A DNA stretch of 64,000 nucleotides from Rufibacter sp. DG15C. Its GTDB lineage: Bacteria; Bacteroidota; Bacteroidia; Cytophagales; Hymenobacteraceae. Both the position numbers and the translations under genes were made by a program. The notes beneath the pieces were generated by a model. It was not told where the DNA came from. It made no database searches and saw nothing but the letters and a program-made list of their open reading frames with translations. Shown in pieces: positions 42,928-50,569 of this stretch. Within the stretch, counting starts at the first letter, position 1. Every line of letters starts with the position of its first letter. Location of the stretch: contig NZ_CP010776.1 in the NCBI RefSeq assembly GCF_001577755.1, positions 372,001-436,000 of the forward strand, in the 5' to 3' direction.

Positions 42928-43158
42928 CTAATACTCAGACACCAAATCCAGCACTACCTCCTCTACGTCCAGCAAGGGCAAATGGTGAACGTGATGACGG
43001 CCATCTTGTAGAAAAAGAACCCCCTCCTCCATACGCTGCAACCTGCCCGTCAGCACCTGACCCTGCCGGAGAATCACTTGAAGGGTATGCCCCAACAACA
43101 GGGGCATTTCTTGTTCAATATCTTTCTGAAAGAAAAATCTACGCTGACGCTTACCCAT
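42928..43158 (-). CDS. Small protein with a possible Sm-like fold
   Basis: 76 residues with a basic N-terminus (MGKRQRRFFFQK). It continues 'LLLGHTLQVILRQGQVLTGRLQRMEEGVLFLQDGRHHVHHLPLLDVEEVVLD'. The pattern hydrophobic strand, x-G-x-x-x-x-G turn, second strand, 'gvlfL' third strand and a closing 'lpLldVeeVvl' strand is that of Sm/Hfq/LSm-like folds. I do not recognise a named family. It lies between DUF4835 and recN, and a P38 palindrome fills the 44-bp gap upstream. Confidence 0.6.
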   Translation of the reverse strand: MGKRQRRFFFQKDIEQEMPLLLGHTLQVILRQGQVLTGRLQRMEEGVLFLQDGRHHVHHLPLLDVEEVVLDLVSEY

Positions 43159-43161
43159 GTC

Positions 43162-43199
43162 TGTTTTTGAGTTGTTTTACCGAAAATAGGCTAAAAACG
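43162..43199. repeat. P38 palindrome filling an intra-cluster gap
   Basis: 38-bp copy (left end TGTTTTTG, right end ATAGGCTAAAAACG). It starts 3 bp upstream of the small gene's ATG and ends 3 bp after the DUF4835 gene's stop, taking 38 of 44 bp. Confidence 0.86.
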
Positions 43200-43202
43200 G
43201 AA

Positions 43203-44111
43203 TTATCGCTTTAACAGGCCGTCATACTTAGGCCGGTTGGTGGGGTCAATTTGCGTGAGCAAATCATAGGCCTGCTGCTTCTGGGCGGGGGTAGCAGAAT
43301 TGAAAGCGCTGGCCAGCTCCGTAGACTTGGCCTCAAAGAAAGACCGAATGGCCGCCGCGCCAGGACGTAACTGCCCCACACGCTGAATGCCACGCAAGGC
43401 CTCCAGAATATTCTGTCTGGCCTTTTCTGGATCTGATGCCATCAAGTCCAGGCCTTGGCGGTGGTAGATGTACAAAGCCGCCCTGAAAGGCTCAAACTGC
43501 GGGTCTTGCAAGTTGTTCAAGAGCCAATAGCGGTTGCGGGTATCATCTGTAGACGTCCAGCCACCCATGCCGCCGCCAGAAGAGTTGACCAAGTTGAGAA
43601 TGTTGTTGGCCTCTGTTAAGGCACCTGCTCCGCCCAACCGGGCAAACGAGTCATTGTCCATGCCTATAATGGTGTAGGCATAGAAAGAAAGCAAGGCCGT
43701 TAAAGGTGAGGTGTACGTGTTGGGAGCGTATTGCAGGGGCTGTGCCTGGGTGTACTCAAACACAAACTTGGTATCTACAAAGGACAGGACCGTGGTTTCA
43801 TAACCGGTGCCGTATGTGGGACGGCTGGAGATTATCTGGGCGTTGGCCTCAAAAAACCCGATGCGCGGCATAGCCCGCAAAGTGATGAACAGCTTACAAC
43901 GGATGCGCTCGTCGTTCTGGTATGTGTCATTGGTCCAGCGGGTGTTGTTCATGACCTCAGAGATGGCGTTCTGCATCTCCTGGAAAACCTGCCGGTCGGT
44001 GGCCTGGATCTGGTCACTGTTCACCACTACCTCACAGCGTAATTCCTGCGCCATTCCCGCTACAGGGAACAACAGGCAAAGCACTCCAATCCAGAATGAT
44101 GTTAAACGCAT
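43203..44111 (-). CDS. DUF4835 family protein
   Basis: 302 residues with a signal peptide (MRLTSFWIGVLCLLFPVAGMAQ). The DUF4835 body includes 'LRCEVVVNSDQIQATDRQVFQEMQNAISEVMNNTRWTND', 'SRPTYGTGYETTVLSFVD' and 'LLSFYAYTIIGMDNDSFA'. The family is Bacteroidetes-specific and of unknown function, typically found beside coaBC and recN as here. It is probably periplasmic or surface-located. Its ATG overlaps the 3' end of the coaB frame by 10 bp. Confidence 0.88.
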   Translation of the reverse strand: MRLTSFWIGVLCLLFPVAGMAQELRCEVVVNSDQIQATDRQVFQEMQNAISEVMNNTRWTNDTYQNDERIRCKLFITLRAMPRIGFFEANAQIISSRPTYGTGYETTVLSFVDTKFVFEYTQAQPLQYAPNTYTSPLTALLSFYAYTIIGMDNDSFARLGGAGALTEANNILNLVNSSGGGMGGWTSTDDTRNRYWLLNNLQDPQFEPFRAALYIYHRQGLDLMASDPEKARQNILEALRGIQRVGQLRPGAAAIRSFFEAKSTELASAFNSATPAQKQQAYDLLTQIDPTNRPKYDGLLKR

Positions 44112-44761
44112 GCCATTTCCGCTTTTATTGATGCTAATATGTCTTGGGCTACTTCTTCCTTGCTTTTAAGCTCGTAGGTTTCTACGGCCTCTGGCTTGAC
44201 AATGGTGATTTTGTTGGTGTCATGCTTAAAACCGGCACCCGGGTCTTTCAAGGAATTTAAGACCACCATGTTTAGGTTCTTCTTGGCCAATTTGAGACGG
44301 GCGTTTTGCAACTCATCATTGGTTTCTAGCGCGAAGCCCACGGTAAATTGGTCTGCCCGTTTCTGCTTACCCAAGGTAGCCGCTATGTCAACGCTTTTAA
44401 CCAACTCAATGGTAAACGTATCTTCATTTTTTTTGATTTTGGAACCTGCTACTTCCCTAGGCCGATAATCTGCCACCGCCGCCGAGAAAACCCAGATATC
44501 CGATTGTTCAGCGTGTTGCTGACAGGCTTCAAACATCTGATCGGCGGTCATGACGTTGGTCACGTGCACCAAGGGATGCTCTAGCGTCAAGGCCGTCGGT
44601 CCTGAGATTAGCTGCACTTCGGCGCCCTGTTCGGCAAAACAACGTGCCAGGGCAAAGCCCATCTTGCCCGTGGAGTGGTTGCCAATAAAGCGCACCGGGT
44701 CAATGGGCTCATAGGTGGGGCCCGCCGTAATCATGACTTTCTTGCCGCTAAACAAACTCAC
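44102..44761 (-). CDS. coaB: Phosphopantothenate-cysteine ligase, separate CoaB
   Basis: 219 residues starting at a GTG ('MSLFSGKKVMITAGPTYEPIDPVRFIGNHSTGKMG'). It has the CoaB motifs 'NHSTGKMGFALA', 'FSAAVADYRPREV' and 'VGFALETND'. It ligates cysteine to 4'-phosphopantothenate in CoA synthesis. In most bacteria this is the C-terminal half of a fused CoaBC of about 400 residues. Here it lies in a different frame from coaC and overlaps it by 14 bp. The two together (405 residues) equal the fused length. Confidence 0.9.
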   Translation of the reverse strand: MSLFSGKKVMITAGPTYEPIDPVRFIGNHSTGKMGFALARCFAEQGAEVQLISGPTALTLEHPLVHVTNVMTADQMFEACQQHAEQSDIWVFSAAVADYRPREVAGSKIKKNEDTFTIELVKSVDIAATLGKQKRADQFTVGFALETNDELQNARLKLAKKNLNMVVLNSLKDPGAGFKHDTNKITIVKPEAVETYELKSKEEVAQDILASIKAEMACV

Positions 44762-45308
44762 GGGGCGTAAAGTGTTGGGTTAAAACGTCCAGGATTTCCT
44801 CGGGCTCAGCTAACCTTCCCTGCCCTACCAAGCCACTGGCCAGTTCACCGTAACCGGCTTCAATGATGTGGTTGCCATAAGAGCGTAGCAGCCTGAAATT
44901 CTCCTGGGTGGCCGGATGCTGGTACATGTCCAAGTCCATAGCCGGGGCCATAAACACCGGGCAGCGCGCCGACAAATAGGTAGCCGACAAAAGGTTGTCA
45001 CAGAGGCCGCGCGCAAACTTGGCCACCGAGTTGGCACTGGCGGGCGCTACCACAAAGGCGTCTGCCCAGAGGCCCAGTTCCACGTGGTTATGCCATAAAC
45101 CAGAACCGTCTGCCTTAATGAACTCAGAAAGCACTGGCCGCTTAGAAAGCGTAGCCAGCGTGACAGGGGTTATAAAAGCAGAAGCAGAAGTAGTCATGAT
45201 GACCTGTACTTCTGCTTCTGCTTTTATCAGTAAGCGTATGAGAGACGCCGCTTTATAGGCTGCAATACTCCCACAAACCCCCAAAAGAATTTTCTTATGC
45301 CGAAGCAT
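44748..45308 (-). CDS. coaC: Phosphopantothenoylcysteine decarboxylase, separate CoaC
   Basis: 186-residue HFCD flavoprotein. 'KILLGVCGSIAAYKAASLIRLLIKAEAEVQVIMT' is the FMN-binding opening with the conserved His replaced by Cys-Gly-Ser-Ile as in CoaC. The active-site His is in 'LWHNHVELG', the 'APASANSVAKFARGLCDNLL' block follows, and the substrate clamp is 'PVFMAPAMDLDMYQHPATQEN'. It decarboxylates PPC to phosphopantetheine. A perfect 21-bp inverted repeat lies within codons about 28-46. It ends 14 bp inside the coaB frame. Confidence 0.9.
   Translation of the reverse strand: MLRHKKILLGVCGSIAAYKAASLIRLLIKAEAEVQVIMTTSASAFITPVTLATLSKRPVLSEFIKADGSGLWHNHVELGLWADAFVVAPASANSVAKFARGLCDNLLSATYLSARCPVFMAPAMDLDMYQHPATQENFRLLRSYGNHIIEAGYGELASGLVGQGRLAEPEEILDVLTQHFTPREFV
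45172..45227. other. Perfect 21-bp inverted repeat inside coaC
   Basis: 45172-45192 is the exact reverse complement of 45207-45227, separated by 14 bp. On the coding (minus) strand the arms encode IKAEAEV and TSASAFI. It would form a very stable hairpin in the coaC mRNA. Confidence 0.95.
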
Positions 45309-45321
45309 CTAGAGCGGGCTC

Positions 45322-45651
45322 TTAAAGCGCTGAAGAAGTTTCAGTCTCTTCGTCGGCGAAGCGGTAATACACTTTGCCTTCAATGAATTCTTCAATGGCC
45401 ATGTTGGTTGGCTTAGGCATGCGCTCATAGTATTTAGAGATCTCAATCTGCTCACGGTTCTCAAATACTTCTTCCAGGTTGTCTACCGTGGTGGCAAACT
45501 CGGCTAGCTTAGAGTTCAACTCCTCCTTTACTTTTACCGCAATCTGGTTGGCACGCTTAGAGATGATAGAGATAGACTGATACACGTTGCCAGTTTCATT
45601 GGCAAGGTCAGAAATATTACGCGTTACAATGGATGCAGGAACTTGTGCCAT
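45322..45651 (-). CDS. rpoZ: RNA polymerase omega subunit (Bacteroidetes type)
   Basis: 109 residues. 'VTRNISDLANETGNVYQSISIISKRANQIAVKVKEELNSKLAEF' corresponds to the omega 'R...i...RA.Qi' core, and the 'EEFIEGKVYYRFAD' tail is typical of Bacteroidetes RpoZ. It promotes RNA polymerase assembly. It lies between bamD and coaC, 13 bp before the latter, the usual gene order in this phylum. Confidence 0.9.
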   Translation of the reverse strand: MAQVPASIVTRNISDLANETGNVYQSISIISKRANQIAVKVKEELNSKLAEFATTVDNLEEVFENREQIEISKYYERMPKPTNMAIEEFIEGKVYYRFADEETETSSAL

Positions 45652-45683
45652 ATATCTAGAATATAAGTAATTACAAAAATTAA

Positions 45684-46526
45684 TTATTGTTTGGTGGTGG
45701 CTGTCGCAGAAGCCGCCTCTGCCGTAGTAAGCTTTTCCAGCGCCTTGCGGGCGTTGTCATAGAAGCCTTCAGCAGTACGTAAATATTTACTGTTAGGGTA
45801 AGTATCTACAAAGTTCTGGTAAAACGCAACTACCTCTTGGTAACGTTCCTTTTGTTTGCTCTCAATACTTTGCTCTGCGTAGCTGTACTGAGCATCTATC
45901 CTTAAAGCCGCTGCTTCTTCTGAGAACTTAGAAGAAGGATAATCTCTCCTGAAGTTACCCAAAGCAATAACCGCCGACTGGAAATACCGCAGGTTGTAGT
46001 ACAGCTTGGCGTTGTCAAAGGCCTTATACTCCACTTTAGAAGAAAGCTCTGTGTAAAGTTTGTTGGCCTCCTCCTTAAAGGTGCTGTTTGGGTAGCGGCG
46101 CAAGAAATCTTGAATGGCCGTTAACGCCTTGGCAGTGTTAGACTGGTCCAAATCCTCATTAGGCGACTCATTGGCCAAAGAACGCACGTTCATAAACGCG
46201 GCCTCCTCCACTAACTGGCTTTTAGGGAACGTAGATCCAAACTGAATGAAATGGAAGGAACTCTCTAAGTACAGTTGCTGGTGGTACTTGGTGTAGGCGT
46301 ACAAGAAATTGGCTTTCTCATACTCAGAGCGGCCTTTTAACAAAGGCAACAGTTCGCCTAAAAGCACCCCGGCCTTCTCATATTCCTTCTCTTCGTAGTA
46401 CTTGAGCGCGCCTGCGTAGCGTTTGTCCACGTCATCGCTCTTCATCAATTTCTGGAAATTACTACAAGAGCTCAACAGCACGGCTGCCAGCAAAATGGTC
46501 AAAAAAGGGAAAAGGCGTTGGGTCAT
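45684..46526 (-). CDS. bamD: Outer membrane assembly lipoprotein BamD
   Basis: 280 residues from ATG 46524-46526 (MTQRLFPFLTILLAAVLLSSCS). An upstream in-frame ATG would add 12 and bury the signal. The lipobox is LLSSC, followed by TPR-like repeats ('DKRYAGALKYYEEKEYEKAGVLLGELLPLL', 'FRRDYPSSKFSEEAA') of the YfiO/BamD type. It works with BamA in inserting outer-membrane proteins. It heads the bamD-rpoZ-coaC-coaB-DUF4835 series. Confidence 0.92.
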   Translation of the reverse strand: MTQRLFPFLTILLAAVLLSSCSNFQKLMKSDDVDKRYAGALKYYEEKEYEKAGVLLGELLPLLKGRSEYEKANFLYAYTKYHQQLYLESSFHFIQFGSTFPKSQLVEEAAFMNVRSLANESPNEDLDQSNTAKALTAIQDFLRRYPNSTFKEEANKLYTELSSKVEYKAFDNAKLYYNLRYFQSAVIALGNFRRDYPSSKFSEEAAALRIDAQYSYAEQSIESKQKERYQEVVAFYQNFVDTYPNSKYLRTAEGFYDNARKALEKLTTAEAASATATTKQ

Positions 46527-46599
46527 AAGCGCGCAAAAATAACTAAAATCTTTTATATCCAATAGAACGTCTTGCCTAAGGCTTTCAGTATTTAGCCGT

Positions 46600-48204
46600 T
46601 TAGCCTATTATTCGTCCAGCAGGGGCTTTTTTACGCTTGGGGGTTGGCGTGCTCTTTTTGGGTTTGGCAGCCGGTTTTGGTTTAGCCGGCGCGCGTTTGG
46701 CCAGAACCTTGGCGCGGGTAGGCTTCTCTTTCTCTAACCAGACAAATCCAATCAGACGTTTATCCGGCTCCGCTAACTCATGCGGCGGAATCAGTTTGGC
46801 TTCTGGATCTGTGATGAAGGTGATAGACTCTACCTGCCCATTCTGGAACATCATGCGCATGTCACTGCACACGGCGCGGTTCATGCCGGTCAACAAGGTA
46901 TCTCCCTGCAGTGCAAAGTAAATACTCTCCCCGTTCCCGTTCACGTCTATGCGGCGCAGCTTGCCATCCAAGAAATGACCCAGCATCTTGCGGCCCTTCA
47001 CCTGGTTGTAATTGTCCAATGTGTCTTGAGAAATAGCAAAGGCATTCCCGAAGAGCCTCATTTGGTGCAACGTGTTGTTGGCTAGTTGTAACTCCACACT
47101 ATCTGCCGTCAACTGGCTTTTATTAGCCCACAACTTGGGATTACCACTCATGTAAATGGTAGAATCGTTGAGGTTGTATGTCACAGAATCACTCAAGCCC
47201 TGCAAATCTGATTTGAAGATGCGCACTCCGTAATAGGCGTACAGAATGCCTTTCTTGGTCTTGTCCTTCACGTTCTCCACCGAGTACAGCGTATCTGCCG
47301 ACAGGTACATGGTGTCCTGCTTCATGATGTTGCGCATCACTGGAGAGCCGTAAATCTTGGACCTTCCCTGCGCGCGCCAGTATTTGGCCACCTCGCCGGT
47401 AATGACGGTATTGTTCTTGAACGAGGTCATGGATACTTTCTGGGTAGCCGTGAAATACTCGCGTTGCTTATCGTAGGTTAAAATCTCGCCTTTGATTAAA
47501 TATTCAGGCGTCTTGATGCTGGCCCCTCCCCTGAAATTAGACTCGCGGGTCACAGTATTATAGGTACCGCGGGTGGCGTACAGCGTTCCGTCCGGAGATT
47601 TAACCGTGGTGGGCCCGAAGAACTCCACAATCTTCGAGACGGTGTTGTAGCTCATGGTGTCACTCTGCACCTCAGAGCCTTTGGTCACCAGCACAATGTT
47701 ACGTTTGAAGGAAAGGGTTTTACTCTCGGTCTGATAGGCGCCAATGGCACTTTTGATGGTATAATCCACGCCCACAATATTACCAGTCTCTGTATAATAA
47801 GCACGCTTGGCGTCCAGGTTGTAATCTAAGGAAGGCGTGGTTAGGGTCATTTCCTGGTCCTGTAAAACTACGCCGCCACGCATGTTGGCAATGCGCTTGG
47901 TGCCGTCATAGCTAGCCGTGGCACTGGTGGCGTTCATGTTCTCCTGCACAATGCGCACGTTACTGAACACCTCCAAGCGGTTGGCGTCGTCCTCATACTG
48001 GTAGGCTGAGTCGGCGGTGAGGGTGGTGGTGCCTTGTTTCATGACCACGTTGCCCAGCAGACGGCGCACGTCCTGCCCATTGTACTTGCCCTTTTGGAGC
48101 GTATTAGCCGACACCTGCACGGGTTGTCCGCCCTGCGCGAAGGCACCCACCACAGTTATCAGGGAAATTAGCGAAGCAAAAACTACCTTTGTGAACGTCA
48201 TCAA
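46600..48204 (-). CDS. OstA-like protein (LptA/LptD N-terminal-type domain)
   Basis: 534 residues with a signal peptide (ends AFAQ, about residue 24). An OstA-like beta-jellyroll repeat region follows: 'TLQKGKYNGQDVRRLLGNVVMKQGTTTLTADSAYQYEDDANRLEVFSNVRI' and several similar repeats up to about residue 480. The C-terminus is a Lys/Pro/Ala-rich basic tail. LptA-type domains bridge lipopolysaccharide across the periplasm. The protein's exact role in Bacteroidetes LPS export is not established. It lies 74 bp upstream of bamD, co-oriented. Confidence 0.85.
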   Translation of the reverse strand: MMTFTKVVFASLISLITVVGAFAQGGQPVQVSANTLQKGKYNGQDVRRLLGNVVMKQGTTTLTADSAYQYEDDANRLEVFSNVRIVQENMNATSATASYDGTKRIANMRGGVVLQDQEMTLTTPSLDYNLDAKRAYYTETGNIVGVDYTIKSAIGAYQTESKTLSFKRNIVLVTKGSEVQSDTMSYNTVSKIVEFFGPTTVKSPDGTLYATRGTYNTVTRESNFRGGASIKTPEYLIKGEILTYDKQREYFTATQKVSMTSFKNNTVITGEVAKYWRAQGRSKIYGSPVMRNIMKQDTMYLSADTLYSVENVKDKTKKGILYAYYGVRIFKSDLQGLSDSVTYNLNDSTIYMSGNPKLWANKSQLTADSVELQLANNTLHQMRLFGNAFAISQDTLDNYNQVKGRKMLGHFLDGKLRRIDVNGNGESIYFALQGDTLLTGMNRAVCSDMRMMFQNGQVESITFITDPEAKLIPPHELAEPDKRLIGFVWLEKEKPTRAKVLAKRAPAKPKPAAKPKKSTPTPKRKKAPAGRIIG

Positions 48205-48397
48205 TGAATTCTAATTCAAGCAAAATTACTAAGAACAGCCGTATAAATCGTTTTTGTGATAGAAAAAGGTACAGAACCGCTACAAGCTTAGCTTTTTAAA
48301 GGCTTTTGCCAAGTGGTTTTAAGGAGACTCCTTCCTGCCAGTTTCTATTTCTCCAGCATTTATCTGCCGTGTCTCCACTTTATACTTTCTTTTACGG

Positions 48398-49729
48398 ATG
48401 CTTCCAAAAGTTATACAATACATCACAGACCACCAGCTGGCCACCGAAGGCACCAAGATTCTAGTAGCTGTGAGCGGCGGGCTGGACTCCGTGGTGCTGG
48501 CAGATTTACTGCATCGCGCCAAATACAATATTGCCATTCTGCACTGCAACTTCGGGCTGCGCGGCGAGGAGTCTGACGCCGATGAATTGTTTGTACGCAA
48601 ACTGGCTAAATCCTACGAGGCGCCATTCTACAGCGAGCAGTTCCAGACCGAGGCGTTTGCCGAGCAGGAAGGCGTTTCCATCCAGATGGCGGCCCGTACC
48701 CTGCGTTACACGTGGTTTGAGCAGATGCGCCAGCAGCTGGGCTATGATGTCATTGCCACCGCCCATCACCAGGCAGACGCCCTGGAGACCGTCTTAATGA
48801 ACCTAGTTCGTGGTACTGGCTTAGCCGGCTTGCACGGCATCTTGCCAAAAAACGGCCACATCATTCGTCCCCTGCTAGGCTTCCCAAAAGATGATTTATA
48901 CGACTGGCTGGTGGCCAAGCGCCTAGCCTGGCGCGAAGACTCCTCCAATGAAAGCCTTAAATACTCCCGCAACCTCTTGCGCCATGAGGTAATCCCAGTA
49001 CTCAAGCAACTCAATCCCAATTTAGACGAGACCTTCAGCCAAACCTTGGAACGCCTGCAAGGTGCCGAGAAAGTGTTTTTGGCCTCTTTTCTGGAAATGA
49101 AGGCAAAAACGCAACGTGAGGAGAACGGCGCCACCTACCTGCGTATTGCCCCGCTGCAGGAAAGCCCCGCCCCAGCCGTGCTCCTGCATGAATTCCTGAA
49201 GCCCTTCCACTTCTCCTATGCCCAGACGCAGGAGATTGTCGGCGCGTTTGAGGCCCAGGCCGGCAAGACCTTTACGTCACCGTCGCACACACTTGTGAAA
49301 GACCGCGAGGACCTGGTCATCACCGCCAAGAACCTGGCCCATTACGGTAGCATCACCATCCCAGAGGAGACTACCAACATCAGTTTCGGGCCGTACACCG
49401 CGCATTTCACCCGCAAGCCCAAGCCCGAGGACTACAGAATTCCCAAAGGCAAAGACCACACCGCCCTGGATGCGGCTCTCCTTAAATTCCCGCTAAAACT
49501 GCGCGTTTGGAAACAAGGCGATTGGTTTATTCCACTGGGCATGAACGGCAAGAAGAAAGTAAGCGACCTGCTCATTGATAAGAAAGTGCCTGCCAACCTT
49601 AAGCAGGATGTATGGGTATTGGTGTCAGACGCCTCGCTTACTTGGGTCATTGGCCAACAGCTGGACAACCGCTTCAAGGTCACCGCAGACACGCAGGAAG
49701 TGCTGGAGATTAAGATTACCAGAAATTGA
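48398..49729 (+). CDS. tilS: tRNA(Ile)-lysidine synthase TilS
   Basis: 443 residues. PP-loop 'LVAVSGGLDSVVLADLLHRAKYNIAILHCNFGLRGEESDAD' (residues 23-63), 'ATAHHQADALETVLMNLVRGTGLAGLHGI' and 'NLLRHEVIPVLKQLNPN' give the N-terminal domain. The C-terminal TilS substrate domain ends 'WVLVSDASLTWVIGQQLDNRFKV'. It converts C34 of tRNA-Ile2 to lysidine. A complete P38 palindrome (49074-49111) is translated as residues about 226-238 (VFLASFLEMKAKT) in the linker after the N-terminal domain. Confidence 0.94.
   Translation: MLPKVIQYITDHQLATEGTKILVAVSGGLDSVVLADLLHRAKYNIAILHCNFGLRGEESDADELFVRKLAKSYEAPFYSEQFQTEAFAEQEGVSIQMAARTLRYTWFEQMRQQLGYDVIATAHHQADALETVLMNLVRGTGLAGLHGILPKNGHIIRPLLGFPKDDLYDWLVAKRLAWREDSSNESLKYSRNLLRHEVIPVLKQLNPNLDETFSQTLERLQGAEKVFLASFLEMKAKTQREENGATYLRIAPLQESPAPAVLLHEFLKPFHFSYAQTQEIVGAFEAQAGKTFTSPSHTLVKDREDLVITAKNLAHYGSITIPEETTNISFGPYTAHFTRKPKPEDYRIPKGKDHTALDAALLKFPLKLRVWKQGDWFIPLGMNGKKKVSDLLIDKKVPANLKQDVWVLVSDASLTWVIGQQLDNRFKVTADTQEVLEIKITRN
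49074..49111. repeat. P38 palindrome inside the tilS reading frame
   Basis: Exact 38-bp copy: left arm TGTTTTTGGCCTC, centre CTGG, right end AAGGCAAAAACG. It is read in frame through the tilS gene as VFLASFLEMKAKT. Confidence 0.92.
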
Positions 49730-49759
49730 TTGTTGATTGTCAATGACAGTAAAAGAAAA

Positions 49760-50413
49760 ATGTCTGAAGAGGAAATTATCCTTCTAGCTACGCAAGAACT
49801 CCAGAACCCGACGCTTGGGGTGACAGAGCAGTATTTGGAAATCCATCAACCCGTAACTATTGAAGGCAAAATAAGAATTGACAGAGTAGACGCAGAAGGT
49901 GCATCTGGCTTGGCTATTGTTTATATACCAGTGGATGGAGAATACTTTCATTTCGCGGTTAATGTAGACCTTAAGGAAAAATGCGTGACTAATGTAGAAA
50001 TGGAATCTTTTAACCGTGTTCGTTTCAAAGCAACCTCTGAACAATTCACGCTTGATGAGTTAAAAGCATTCACAACTTTGTCCCCAACGCAGGGATGGAG
50101 CAAAGGTGATTTAAGCAAGTCTGGAAATGTACCCTATAAATTCAGTTCTATTGAGTTCATGCCCAACCCTGAGCCAGACGAATTTGAAGATAAACTTAGA
50201 AACCTTCTTGACTTTCTAGAGCAAGACAAAGACGGTGTCGGTGCCTTGGTTGAAAGAGCCAATGGCTGGATATCAGTTGCAATGGATTTTCACAATGGGA
50301 ATGGCATGCTGGGTGGAATGAACATTGATAGCACAAGCATTAAGAGAATGGAAATGCTAAATCTCTCTATAGATTTTGATCTTTATGCTAGTGGAAATGC
50401 CTTTAAAGAATAA
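49760..50413 (+). CDS. Hypothetical protein with DUF4279-like C-terminal half
   Basis: 217 residues from ATG 49760; an in-frame TTG follows the tilS stop directly at 49730 but is less likely. The first 100 residues form an unrecognised beta-rich segment. The second half ('TLSPTQGWSKGDLSKSGN...LRNLLDFLEQDKDGVGALVERANGWISVAMDFHNGNGMLGGMNIDSTSIKRMEMLNLSIDFDLYA') follows the DUF4279 pattern, a family seen among immunity-like proteins. Base use is more AT-rich than in the flanking tilS and mdh genes. No toxin gene is adjacent. Confidence 0.7.
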   Translation: MSEEEIILLATQELQNPTLGVTEQYLEIHQPVTIEGKIRIDRVDAEGASGLAIVYIPVDGEYFHFAVNVDLKEKCVTNVEMESFNRVRFKATSEQFTLDELKAFTTLSPTQGWSKGDLSKSGNVPYKFSSIEFMPNPEPDEFEDKLRNLLDFLEQDKDGVGALVERANGWISVAMDFHNGNGMLGGMNIDSTSIKRMEMLNLSIDFDLYASGNAFKE

Positions 50414-50418
50414 ATAGT

Positions 50419-50456
50419 CGTTTTCAGCCTTTTTCCCAGAAAACAGCCCAAAAACG
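50419..50456. repeat. P38 palindrome 5 bp after the DUF4279-like gene
   Basis: 38-bp copy, left arm CGTTTTCAGCCTT, centre CCAG, right arm CAGCCCAAAAACG. GT/AC flanks extend the pairing. Confidence 0.85.
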
Positions 50457-50460
50457 ACAA

Positions 50461-50495
50461 CCAACAATTAGCAATCAACAATTAACAATCAATTC
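50461..50495. repeat. CAATTA-type imperfect short repeats
   Basis: Imperfect 7-8-bp units such as CAACAATTAGCAATC and CAACAATTAACAATC directly after the P38 copy. Related strings occur at 5841-5874 (reverse complement), 49722-49744 and 53269-53286. Confidence 0.55.
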
Positions 50496-50569
50496 CTTGC
50501 CTACCTAACGGACATTTGTTTAATTTTACCCACATTATAAGTATAACCGTCTAACCAAACATAAATAGA

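Noticed and set aside
48241-48290. CGTTTTTGTGATAGAAAAAGG as a P38 copy
   Set aside because: Only the first seven bases match; there is no right arm at the fixed 38-bp distance.
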